A stretch of 64,000 bases of DNA from Rhynchopus sp. YZ270_cl-10 (GCA_964035575.1 OZ037876.1:1-64000); one strand, 5' to 3'. Numbered from the stretch's first letter, positions 8,201 through 16,154 are shown. Program-made: numbers and translations. Notes: generated by a model from the letters alone, not told the origin.

Positions 8201-8345
8201 ATTCTTGCGCTCGGGATAATTCCATAAGCAATGACCAAATAGGGACGCTGTGGAGAGATTGCTGGTTGAAAACTACCCAATTCCCGCCATGGGCCGCTTC
8301 GGCGTTGCCACATTGGCAATTTGTGTAGCTGCTTCGGCGGCCTTG
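8201..8345 (+). ncRNA. U4: U4 spliceosomal snRNA (copy left of the LINE)
   Basis: ATTCTTGCGCT aligns with the 5' end AGCUUUGCGC. AGCAATGA follows in the 5' half. AGATTGCTGGTTGAAAAC and CCCAATTCCCGCC match the U4 central domain (ATTGCTAATTGAAAAC, CCCGCC). GTTGCCACATTGGCAATTTGTG contains the Sm-like site, and a hairpin GCTGCTTCGGCGGC closes the RNA. U4 pairs with U6 in the tri-snRNP. Here the gene runs directly into the 23-T poly(A) complement of the LINE, which replaces its native T5 end. Confidence 0.85.
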
Positions 8346-8368
8346 TTTTTTTTTTTTTTTTTTTTTTT
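8346..8368 (-). other. Poly(A) tail of LINE copy 1
   Basis: 23 T on the plus strand. The first five coincide with the T5 terminator that follows U4 in the other copy (15092-15096), so reverse transcription was probably primed from the U4 terminator. Confidence 0.9.
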
Positions 8369-8747
8369 ACTTGGTATTCACTCTCGTCTCTTCAGCGCTG
8401 CCGAGGCAGTGTGGCCGCTCTTTTTTGTTCTATCCAGAGTAAACCCGGGACCGTGTCCCAGCTGGTGCCGTTTTTCACATCTAGGACGTGCGGGTTGCCG
8501 TTTTACGGAGGTCACCTCCCCGTTTGCCACACAGGGTTTACAGACAGCACACCTCCCCCTCAGGGTGTGGCAGCATCGTTAAGGACACTGGCCTGACGAC
8601 AAAAGTGGAAACCTTTTTTAGGTTCCCGTGATCAGCTGACATGCTGGTCGGTGTGTTCTCTTGATGTTTTCTTTTTTTGTTGGTATCCTCTTGTTGATAT
8701 GAGTAATGTAAAAGTAAAAGCAAATAAAGCTAAAAGTTGTGTTCTCT

Positions 8748-11700
8748 TCAGTTCGTTACAGTTGGCCTCAGAAGGTCACTCAGAGTGTCATCAGACAATC
8801 CGGAGGACACCAAAAATTCCAGGACCACTGCTGGGTGTTGTGTGAGGAGTGTTCCCCACGAGGTGTTGCTGCACAGGTTGGCTCTTTTGTCGGTGAGCTT
8901 GGGGCATTGCTTCAGAAGGTGCTTCGCCGTCACATTCGCCTTTCCGCACGCCTTGCAGTTGGGGGTGTCGTTGTGGCTCCTGTCCGTGTACAGGAGGGGG
9001 TGTCGTCTTGTGCGCAGGAGTCTCATCTCACGCGCTCCCTTACGTGTCAGTCGTTGTGGGCGGAGTTGCGGGTGGCGGAGTTGTATCTTCGTCTTCGCTT
9101 TGGCGTCGGTGTGCTGGCACGCATATGCGCTGTCTTCGGTGGGTGTGACGGTGAGCTGCGCTGCCACCCTCTTGATCTGAGAGGCGGCCGTCATCATCGC
9201 TATGGGTTCCAGCTGTGGTACCATGGCGTTCGCGTGCCGCTTTGCCTCTTTGTCCGCAGCTTCGTTTCCAGGTAGGCCGATATGGCTTGGGACGTACTGG
9301 AAGTCTACGCGTACTCCTTTGCGCGTGAGTGTGTGTATCGCACGCCATATGTCGTGCAGTGAATGCTCGACAGCCTTCTGTGGTCCTCCCTCTAGGGCGC
9401 GGATTGAGGACTGGCTGTCTGTGAGGATCGCCACTCTCGCGTGTTTGGTGGTAGTGGTGCGGTTTGCAAGGTCGGTGAGTGCCTCACGGATTGCCGTCTG
9501 CTCGGCTTGGTAGGCCACGCATCGCCTGCCTGCCCCCTTGCCGAAGACGTGGATCATGTTGTCGTCAGCGTCCGTCACTGCACATCCCGCCCCGCCGATG
9601 TTCGTGTCGGACAGTGATCCGTCGGTGTACGTGCTGTAGTCGTACTGGGGTAGCTTGTCGAGGGCCTCCTGCGTTTTTTCCAGAGCTTCCTCTTTGGTTT
9701 GTTTAGAGTCCGCTCGGAGGACTCCTGGGATGGTGGGGTGCAGCGTAAGCTTATCCTGTACTTCCTCCCATTGCCAGGGGGGCACAGGGTAGTGGAGCGC
9801 AATGGTGCTCCGAGTTGTGTGCTGAGTGTACATCTTTGTTTCCTCAACGGTGTTCGTGGCTGCTCTAAGCCATGTAGTGTTGGAGTGTTTTTTGGTTGAC
9901 TGCACGGCGGTGTACGCGGGCGAGTCATGTATGCGGTTGGCGCGCTCGTACAGCTTTGCTCCTTCCGCTTGTGCAATTTCAGCGATTGATCGTAGGTTCG
10001 CCTCCCAGAGAAGGTTCTCCGTCGCTGTGGTGCGTAGACAGCCGGTGATCAGTCTGGCTGCGCCGTGGTGGAGGGTCTCAAGATGGGTTCGGTTCTTCTT
10101 GAGCAGTGCGTGTCCCCACACTCCTATCCCGTAGGTGAGCACGGGCAGCACATATGTCATGTACACTTGTCGCATGGTGTCTGCTTCCGCACCCCAGTCC
10201 TCGCCTCCTAGTGCGTACAGTACGGAGAGTCGTTGTTTGTACTTTGTGCACACTGATTCCATGTGTTGTATCATGTTGCATTCGTCATCTATTAGGATGC
10301 CGAGGTACTGTGTCAGTCGGGTTGTAGGCACGCGTTTCCCATTGCTGTAGTGCACTGCGAATTGCTTGTCTCTGACGTTGTTGGGGTCTTTCTTGGTGGT
10401 GAAGGCTAGGAGGTTCGTTTTGTCGTCGTCGGTGGAGATTCGGAGGCCCATTGGGGGGAGTTCACGTTCAAGTACTTCGATAGCCTTTTGTGCGGATAAA
10501 GCGGCTTCGTCGGTGTTGTTGCCAATGCACAGGATTGCGAGGTCGTCGGCGTACATGCACACATGTCCGTCCACGCACTCTAGGGTTTTCGCCAGGTTTG
10601 CCATGACTACGTTGAAGAGTAGGGGGGAGAGCACTGTGCCTTGGGGTACTCCCTCCTCCATGTCGTAGAACTCGCTGACGTGACCTGCCACGGTCGCCGC
10701 TGCTCGTCTGTTGCTGAGGTATGCACCAATCCATTTCTGGTACGTGAGTGGGAAGTCGTGCAGGTGTTGTAGGATGGCACTGCGTTTGAGGCGGTCGTAC
10801 GCCTTCTCTAGGTCGACTTTGAGGAGGATTGCACTGCGTCCTTCCTCTACTGTGTCCTTGGCCAGTTGCGTTACCAGTGCGATGCTGTCGATCGTGGATC
10901 TCTTTTTCCTGAAACCTGCTTGGGCCTTGTGGAGGTTAGGGAACTGCTCATCAGGGTCTTCCATGAGCTGGTGTAGGCGGTGTCCGATCATGCGCTCGAG
11001 CACCTTGCTCACTGTACTCGTCAGTGCAATTGGTCTGTACGAAGCAGGGAGGTGGTCCGGTTTCGAAGGCTTGTGGATGGGCATCAGTAGAGAAGTCGTC
11101 CATTCCAGTGGGAGTGTGCCACTACTCCACGAGAGGTTCATGATACGCAGGAGACCCTTCCTCGCCTCCGGTCCCATGTGTCGTAGCATCTCGTTGTGTA
11201 TGTTGTCCATGCCTGGTGTTTTGTTGTCTTCCAGGTTGTTCACGATGGTGTTGAGCTCCTGCATTGTAAAGGCACGCTCTGATTCGTGGTATGGGACGTC
11301 CGTCGGTGTTGTGGCTACGTCCTCCGTGTCTGTGGGGTCTTTGCGGCTCACGTCTGAGTAGTGCCTACCAAATATGTTCGCTTTGGCTGTGTTGTCGGTG
11401 ATGGTGGTGCCGTTCTCCGTCAGTGGGTACTGCTGCGACTTATCGGCTCTGCCGTCCAGTTCGCGTAGTAGGTGGTAGATGTGTGAGGACCCCGCAGCCT
11501 TGTCGCACCTTGCCTCCCATATCGTGCGTTTGCTGTCGCGGATTTCCGTGGCCACATTTTGTTTTAGGCAGCTGAGGGAGTCACTATCATTTTGTGTGGG
11601 TGGTGTTGTCTGCTTCTGCAGTTGCGCGATCTTCTGGTCTCGGCGCTTCATTGCTTTGCGTACTGCACCTGTGCACCACCTTCGCTTAGCTTGCCGTCGT

Positions 11701-12725
11701 CGATGCGTCGGGATGTGTCGTCGTGCCACGTTTCTCACCATGCCAGCCCACTTCGCATACGCTGTCGCGGGGTTGTGCCACTTTAGGGTTGCATCAGCAC
11801 TTCGCTCAAGTTCTGCAGTGTAGTCACTCCACCTGGCCCTGTTCCAATCCCACAGGGTTTTCCCGCTCCGTTTGATGTTCGAGTACTTCGGTGGAGGTGG
11901 TGTGGTGCTGTCAATCTCGAATTCCATTGGGAGATGGTCCGATAAGCCGTTATCTAGAACCCGCCATTTGATCGGCCATTTTCTTGTCTCGTCTTTGTTA
12001 TTGTCACCTTTCGCTATGACCACGTCTGGCGAAGTTTTGGATTTTCCAATCCTTGTCGCAGTTTGGGGGTCATTCCAGATTTGCATGCCGTCAGTGTTAC
12101 CGACCCAGTCGTGGATTTTTGTGCCGGTTTTGTTCGGGATCGCCTTGCTCCACTGCGCATGATGGGCGTTGAGGTCTCCAGCTATCACTACTTGTTCGGT
12201 GGGGAGGTCTTCGCAGTCGAAGTCATCTTTGCGTATGTCTTTTTTTTGCTCCCCCACTGCGCTTGGCCGATATACATTGACAAAGCGTATACCGTGCACT
12301 GTGACGTCGAGCCGTTCGGTGACTTTCCACTTCGAGAACGTGTGGACTTGGGTTGGATGTTTGTCACGCACCAGTGTTACTATCCCGCCTCCATGTGTTT
12401 CACTGGTTTTTTTGGTACGGCCTTCCGTTCTTTTGCGGGTGTAGCTGCGGTAGCCGTCGATCTTGAACGTATTGGCTTGTCCGCTCGCCTTCAGTTCTTG
12501 GAGCATGACAATGTCGTACTCCTTCTTGGTTATGTGCCGCCTTATTTCAGCTCTCTTAGTGTCGGTGAGTCCGTTGATGTTCCAACAGAGACATCTCAGC
12601 GGACCCGGATTCGGATGTATCCCTGCTATCACAAGTAGAAGTAGTACCGTTGTGGATAGGTATTTAAGCAAGGAGGGGGTGTTTAGGGAGTGTGATAGGT
12701 GGAGGTGAGTTGTCAACGTCTCGCT
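8748..12725 (-). CDS. LINE ORF2: APE endonuclease, reverse transcriptase, RNase H
   Basis: About 1325 residues counted from the A6 run at 12725-12730, where the frame overlaps the end of ORF1. There is no ATG before the endonuclease. Residues 35-42 read IHPNPGP, a 2A-like motif. Endonuclease 44-270: WNIN, LQE77, GDLNAH (D184), SDH 262-264. Reverse transcriptase about 500-800: VDLEKAYD 637, PQG 694, YADD 725-728. RNase H about 1028-1165: D1035, E1075, D1103, D1158. CCHC zinc knuckle 1257-1274 (CxxCx8Hx4C). All catalytic residues are present. The frame also stays open across ORF1 as far as 14009, but that part shows no domain and I do not count it. Translation probably reaches ORF2 by a -1 shift from ORF1, with separation at the 2A-like site. 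Confidence 0.92.
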   Translation of the reverse strand, partial: SETLTTHLHLSHSLNTPSLLKYLSTTVLLLLVIAGIHPNPGPLRCLCWNINGLTDTKRAEIRRHITKKEYDIVMLQELKASGQANTFKIDGYRSYTRKRTEGRTKKTSETHGGGIVTLVRDKHPTQVHTFSKWKVTERLDVTVHGIRFVNVYRPSAVGEQKKDIRKDDFDCEDLPTEQVVIAGDLNAHHAQWSKAIPNKTGTKIHDWVGNTDGMQIWNDPQTATRIGKSKTSPDVVIAKGDNNKDETRKWPIKWRVLDNGLSDHLPMEFEIDSTTPPPPKYSNIKRSGKTLWDWNRARWSDYTAELERSADATLKWHNPATAYAKWAGMVRNVARRHIPTHRRRQAKRRWCTGAVRKAMKRRDQKIAQLQKQTTPPTQNDSDSLSCLKQNVATEIRDSKRTIWEARCDKAAGSSHIYHLLRELDGRADKSQQYPLTENGTTITDNTAKANIFGRHYSDVSRKDPTDTEDVATTPTDVPYHESERAFTMQELNTIVNNLEDNKTPGMDNIHNEMLRHMGPEARKGLLRIMNLSWSSGTLPLEWTTSLLMPIHKPSKPDHLPASYRPIALTSTVSKVLERMIGHRLHQLMEDPDEQFPNLHKAQAGFRKKRSTIDSIALVTQLAKDTVEEGRSAILLKVDLEKAYDRLKRSAILQHLHDFPLTYQKWIGAYLSNRRAAATVAGHVSEFYDMEEGVPQGTVLSPLLFNVVMANLAKTLECVDGHVCMYADDLAILCIGNNTDEAALSAQKAIEVLERELPPMGLRISTDDDKTNLLAFTTKKDPNNVRDKQFAVHYSNGKRVPTTRLTQYLGILIDDECNMIQHMESVCTKYKQRLSVLYALGGEDWGAEADTMRQVYMTYVLPVLTYGIGVWGHALLKKNRTHLETLHHGAARLITGCLRTTATENLLWEANLRSIAEIAQAEGAKLYERANRIHDSPAYTAVQSTKKHSNTTWLRAATNTVEETKMYTQHTTRSTIALHYPVPPWQWEEVQDKLTLHPTIPGVLRADSKQTKEEALEKTQEALDKLPQYDYSTYTDGSLSDTNIGGAGCAVTDADDNMIHVFGKGAGRRCVAYQAEQTAIREALTDLANRTTTTKHARVAILTDSQSSIRALEGGPQKAVEHSLHDIWRAIHTLTRKGVRVDFQYVPSHIGLPGNEAADKEAKRHANAMVPQLEPIAMMTAASQIKRVAAQLTVTPTEDSAYACQHTDAKAKTKIQLRHPQLRPQRLTRKGAREMRLLRTRRHPLLYTDRSHNDTPNCKACGKANVTAKHLLKQCPKLTDKRANLCSNTSWGTLLTQHPAVVLEFLVSSGLSDDTLSDLLRPTVTN

Positions 12726-14284
12726 TTTTTGGCGGATGGTGGTGTTCTGGGAGCTCGTCTGTCTCTGCCGTCTCGTTCGCTTCGTCCGTCTCGTCCGTCT
12801 TCCGTCGCGTCCTTTGGCATTCGAGTTTTGGTGGCAATTGCTTCTGCAATTAGTCCCGGAAGCCGGGACGTCAGGTCGTTGAAGCTGGCCTGTAGCCCTT
12901 GCAGACCGGTCTGAAGGTCCCTTTGCATCGTCAAAAGTTCTGTTACGTTGCGCTGCAGTTCCTCTATAGCGCCTTTGTTGTTGTGAATTTGTGAATTTAG
13001 GTTTTTTTGGGTGTCGCTCATCTGCGACATCTTCGCTGCGAAGTCGTTCCGCAGTGAGGAGATGTTGGTGGCGTTCTGGGAGGTGGCGGCCCTGCTTGCT
13101 GCATCGACGGTGGCTGTTGTTGCGGATGGTGCGGCTGCGGCGGCTGGTGCAGGCGCTGCGTTGCTGTTGGAGCCTCTGACGACGTTGCTCCATGCTGTGG
13201 TGTTGTTTGCCAGGTTGTTTACAAAGGTGGTGGGTTTGGCGGCGGGTCTCTTCTTCTTTGGCCTGCGGAGCTTGTGGGAGGTGGAGACTTCTCGGGTGGT
13301 GATGTTTCTGTTGTTGAATAAGAAGAATTGGGGGAGCGTCTGTTGGGTTCGGATTTTGACCATCTGTGTAGTACCCGCTTGTTGGTGAGCTATGACGGAG
13401 CAGACAATGCCATTTGTGCTGAGGGCCCCCACTAGGGCCTCGGGGTGTGTGAGGTAGTGCATCCCTGTCAGCACGAAGTGTCTCTCGGTGGCCATCTCTG
13501 GCTTCCCAATCTCTGTCCAGGCCGCTGTGATGTGCTCCCGTTCGGTGACGATGCCAAATGCTTTGGTTGACTTTATTAGCCGTCCTGCGTGTTTTGTAGC
13601 AAACGTGATTGCGTCTGCGAGGGTGGCAGTGGGTGGGAGCCAGACTACGGGCTCGTTGGTGACGGCTTTGGGTCTGACGATGACACCAGATTGTCCTGAC
13701 ATCTCCCTCAGCGGCTTTCTCAGGGATACGGTGGCGGTGATGCGGCGCTCCCCTGCAGGGCGCACGCTGGCTACATCTGCACTGAGCCCGTTGAGGAACT
13801 TGCGTGCGGTGTCGAGCGGTTTCGTTAGCCATTCCGGGTTGGCGGCTACTGCCTCGTCGAGGACTTCCAGCTTTATCTCCTCCAGCTGGTGCGTGTTGGA
13901 TGCCCCGAAAGAGGGGATGTTGTTCTTGTAGTTGGGGGCGGTGGAGGACAACACAAACAGGTGCACCTTTTTGAGGTAGCACTCCCCGTTCGGCTTCTGC
14001 ACAATGCACTCCTGCGTGCTGTGCGCTTTGTGTCCCTGTATTGGGGCGGTGGTGGCGATGGCGATGACTGGTCCGTTCGGTGGGACCGCGTTCTTTGACG
14101 CAAGGTAGGTGTCTGCGTCGGCTAGCTTCAGCAGCGCAATAAAGCCTCGCTGCTCCGGGTTCCCGCTCCTGTAACGTTGTTGGAAGGTGGTGGGGTTTAG
14201 GACCTCTGTGTCCCAGTCCTCTTGACGGAGGGTGTGCATCCCGGCCGTTGCTGCTTCGCTTCTTTCGCCATGGAGGTCCTCCAT
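12713..14284 (-). CDS. LINE ORF1 protein
   Basis: 523 residues from the first ATG after the SL exon (MEDLHGER) to TGA at 12713. The frame is open further upstream, but that reads through the SL exon and the U5 promoter. The N-terminal two thirds have no motif I recognise. Residues about 345-365 are basic (RRPKKKRPAA), then comes an Ala/Thr/Asn-rich linker, a coiled coil (about 410-485, heptads around QLQRNVTELLTMQRDL) and a very basic tail. This fits a nucleic-acid-binding, self-associating ORF1 protein. The last codons GCC AAA AAA GCG overlap ORF2 in the -1 frame. Confidence 0.85.
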   Translation of the reverse strand: MEDLHGERSEAATAGMHTLRQEDWDTEVLNPTTFQQRYRSGNPEQRGFIALLKLADADTYLASKNAVPPNGPVIAIATTAPIQGHKAHSTQECIVQKPNGECYLKKVHLFVLSSTAPNYKNNIPSFGASNTHQLEEIKLEVLDEAVAANPEWLTKPLDTARKFLNGLSADVASVRPAGERRITATVSLRKPLREMSGQSGVIVRPKAVTNEPVVWLPPTATLADAITFATKHAGRLIKSTKAFGIVTEREHITAAWTEIGKPEMATERHFVLTGMHYLTHPEALVGALSTNGIVCSVIAHQQAGTTQMVKIRTQQTLPQFFLFNNRNITTREVSTSHKLRRPKKKRPAAKPTTFVNNLANNTTAWSNVVRGSNSNAAPAPAAAAAPSATTATVDAASRAATSQNATNISSLRNDFAAKMSQMSDTQKNLNSQIHNNKGAIEELQRNVTELLTMQRDLQTGLQGLQASFNDLTSRLPGLIAEAIATKTRMPKDATEDGRDGRSERDGRDRRAPRTPPSAKKARR

Positions 14285-14373
14285 GCCCAAGTCCGCCGCG
14301 TGGAGGCAGGCTGTCGCAGATCGGTAAGGTAATTGCTTAGAATGTAATAGTGACGATAGTTTTGATGTGTGGA

Positions 14374-14411
14374 CAATGAAGTACAGAAACTGTAGCTTTA
14401 GAAATCGTTGG
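14374..14411 (-). other. SL exon copied into the LINE 5' end
   Basis: All 38 bases equal the exon of the five SL RNA genes, from CCAACG to TTCATTG. Where SL genes continue GTATGG (intron), the LINE continues TCCACACATC. Upstream, SL genes have GGTTGCCC in the same strand sense, whereas here the U5 start sequence abuts. This is the signature of a trans-spliced RNA turned into DNA. Confidence 0.93.
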
Positions 14412-15091
14412 AAGAACCGTGATATGGCTCTGTTTTGTTCTATTGCTGTATGCACTTTGCTACACATGGAAGCATGTTGAGAGCGAGGATAGTGTGGTAA
14501 CTTCTTGATTGATCAAGATGTCCTTGAAGGTGAAAAAAGTAATGTGAAGCCTTTTTTGAGGTTTTTCTTAAAAACAAGCTGTAAGTGGAAGGGCTGTGCC
14601 TGGTACTCTTCCCTGCGCCATACAGGGGAGAGACAAAACAATACAAGAAGTATGTGACAATCATCGCAAGTGCTCATGCTGCACATGCCCAACCTATGTC
14701 ATCATCCAGCTTTGGTCTTGTGCCGAAGAAAACAATCTTCAACACGAATGCACTCAAAAACAGATCCTGTGTAGAGTACAGTCTTGCCCTTGTTTGTTCC
14801 ACCTATCGGCTGCACAGATGTCTACAGGGAGGCACATTGGTGGTGGTAGTTCTGGTGTGTTAGCTTTACGTGGTGTCTTTATGTTACCACCCCAACACGC
14901 TTCCCTGTTGACATAGCTTTGTGACACGACTGGGAGAAAAGGAGGTATTCTTGCGCTCGGGATAATTCCATAAGCAATGACCAAATAGGGACGCTGTGGA
15001 GAGATTGCTGGTTGAAAACTACCCAATTCCCGCCATGGGCCGCTTCGGCGTTGCCACATTGGCAATTTGTGTAGCTGCTTCGGCGGCCTTG
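14412..15091. repeat. 680-bp target-site duplication, right copy
   Basis: Identical to 7666-8345. Its left end carries the first 14 nt of U5 (14412-14425) joined to the LINE, and its right end is the U4 gene with its native T5 terminator. Unit 2: 36784-37463. Confidence 0.93.
14947..15091 (+). ncRNA. U4: U4 spliceosomal snRNA (copy right of the LINE)
   Basis: Same sequence as the U4 gene at 8201, including its PSE at 14897-14916, but followed by TTTTTACTACG. This is the ancestral right-hand neighbourhood leading to U2. Both U4 copies appear fit for expression. Confidence 0.85.
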
Positions 15092-15188
15092 TTTTTACTA
15101 CGATTGATCATCACCTTCGCTCACTTCCCTGTGACATGGGTGTGTAATCTGTTTGCCTTGTTGTTTCCTAGTAATATTGATCATCATC

Positions 15189-15210
15189 ATGCTTCCCTGT
15201 ACATGGGTGT
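15189..15210 (+). promoter_or_regulatory. PSE of U2
   Basis: ATGCTTCCCTGTACATGGGTG, GCTTCCC 48 bp upstream of U2. A second, similar box (CACTTCCCTGTGACATGGG) lies at about 15120-15138; it may be a tandem duplicate of the promoter box. Confidence 0.65.
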
Positions 15211-15238
15211 CGAATTTGGTATGGACTAAAAAGAAGTC

Positions 15239-15425
15239 ATACCTTCTCGGCCTTTTGGCTAAGATCAAGTGTATTATCTGTTCTTATCAGCTTAATATCT
15301 GATACAGTGCCTTGTGCACTGATGATATTAACGCAATTTCTCATTGGGGTGACGGGTCGCCAGGGCAACCTGGTCCGTTCACACATGTTGCCCTGGAGCT
15401 GCACAACATCCAGGAGTGGCATACC
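15239..15425 (+). ncRNA. U2: U2 spliceosomal snRNA
   Basis: The 5' part is nearly canonical: ATACCTTCTCGGCCTTTTGG, then CTAAGATCAAG, then TATCTGTTCTTATCAG. The branch-site recognition sequence reads GTATTA instead of GTAGTA. CAATTTCTC is a possible Sm site. The 3' half forms a 10-bp stem CCAGGGCAAC/GTTGCCCTGG. The 3' end is approximate, placed before CTCTTTTTTAAC. Confidence 0.93.
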
Positions 15426-15811
15426 CTCTTTTTTAACAAAACAAAAACAAACACACAAAGGCAACATATCATACATACCATACATACCATACATACACAG
15501 TGGTTACCGGTAAGGGTTATTAAAAACAGAGGTCGGAGCGAGCCTCTCAATGTCAGAGGCTTCAAAGCATTTCACGAGAAAACTCGCCCCTGTCCTTCTT
15601 CATCACTATCACTTGACCGAACACTCCCCACAAGGAAGCCTGTAAAAGGTGATGCTTTTTTAGGCAACAACACAGACACAGGGGGGGTACTGGGTGGGGT
15701 AATATAAAAAAGGGTGCTTGCGTTGTGTGCTGGATCGGGACCACCAGTAAACTGGCAGCCCCACATCCAGTTCTAATATTTGAAGTGTGAAATAGAACGC
15801 AGTCAGAATTA
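15426..15811. other. U2 3' flank, no gene recognised
   Basis: Contains a T6 run, a short (CATAC)n tract (15471-15497) and a G7 run, but no recognisable coding or RNA gene. Confidence 0.5.
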
Positions 15812-15933
15812 GTGTTACACGCTAATGTAAGAATAATCATCATGGGTAATATTCTGTACGAACGTACGGGATTTACATCATATGAAAGTGGTTCCGCCTT
15901 GGGCCATATCAGGCCCACAGCAGGACACATCAT

Positions 15934-16033
15934 AAAAATTGTAAAGAATTTTCTGATAAGAAAGGTCTTTTCAAGTTTTAGCTGTTGCTGAACGAGTTGT
16001 TTGGTTTCGAAGTAGCACACTAACTTAGCACCC
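15934..16033 (-). ncRNA. Unassigned small RNA X2 (candidate Pol III transcript)
   Basis: Paralogue of X1 (3137): the same start GGGTGCTAAGTTAGTG, CGAAACCAAACAACTCGTTC and the following part conserved with small indels. It ends at T5 (15938-15934). Similarity to the X1 locus continues to about 15812. An H-element lies 23 bases upstream. Confidence 0.45.
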
Positions 16034-16056
16034 AAACATAGGGAGAGTATGGGAAA

Positions 16057-16093
16057 ACAAGACAGGGTTGTCTTGTTGGAGGTGGGTCAGGGT
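16057..16093 (-). promoter_or_regulatory. H-element upstream of X2
   Basis: Minus strand ACCCTGACCCACCTCC, then ACAAGAC and GTCTTGT arms, ending 23 bases before the X2 start. Confidence 0.6.
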
Positions 16094-16154
16094 GACACAC
16101 ACTTTGTACATGCATCATATGTGTGAATGTTTTTTCTCATGGTGACGTAAAAAA

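Larger units (their letters stand above)
7666..8345. repeat. 680-bp target-site duplication, left copy
   Basis: Identical to 14412-15091 (offset 6746). It runs from inside U5 (14 nt from its 5' end), through the U5/U4 divergent promoter region, to the last base of U4 before its T run. The LINE lies exactly between the copies. Besides the promoter boxes, 7734-8150 contains only a hairpin CTCTTCCCTG/CAGGGGAGAG at 7856-7883 and no gene I recognise. Unit 2: 30050-30729. Confidence 0.93.
8346..14411 (-). mobile_element. I/ingi-type LINE with SL exon at its 5' end (copy 1)
   Basis: A 6.07-kb non-LTR retrotransposon. Order 5' to 3' on the minus strand: SL exon (14374-14411), 89-nt leader, ORF1, ORF2 (APE endonuclease, reverse transcriptase, RNase H, CCHC), 380-nt 3' UTR, A23 tail (8346-8368). 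It has perfect 680-bp flanking repeats. Both ORFs are intact and the copy looks young. The RNase H and C-terminal CCHC place it with the I/ingi group known from trypanosomes. Confidence 0.95.

Noticed and set aside
8739-13931. Many plus-strand frames opposite the LINE
   Set aside because: They mirror LINE coding DNA and show no family resemblance.
12726-14009. N-terminal 428-codon extension of LINE ORF2
   Set aside because: It overlaps ORF1 in another frame, is His/Arg/Gln-rich and has no domain. Treated as an open shadow frame.
14285-14467. N-terminal extension of ORF1 through the SL exon
   Set aside because: The reading frame crosses the SL exon and U5 promoter; the first ATG of the spliced RNA is at 14284.
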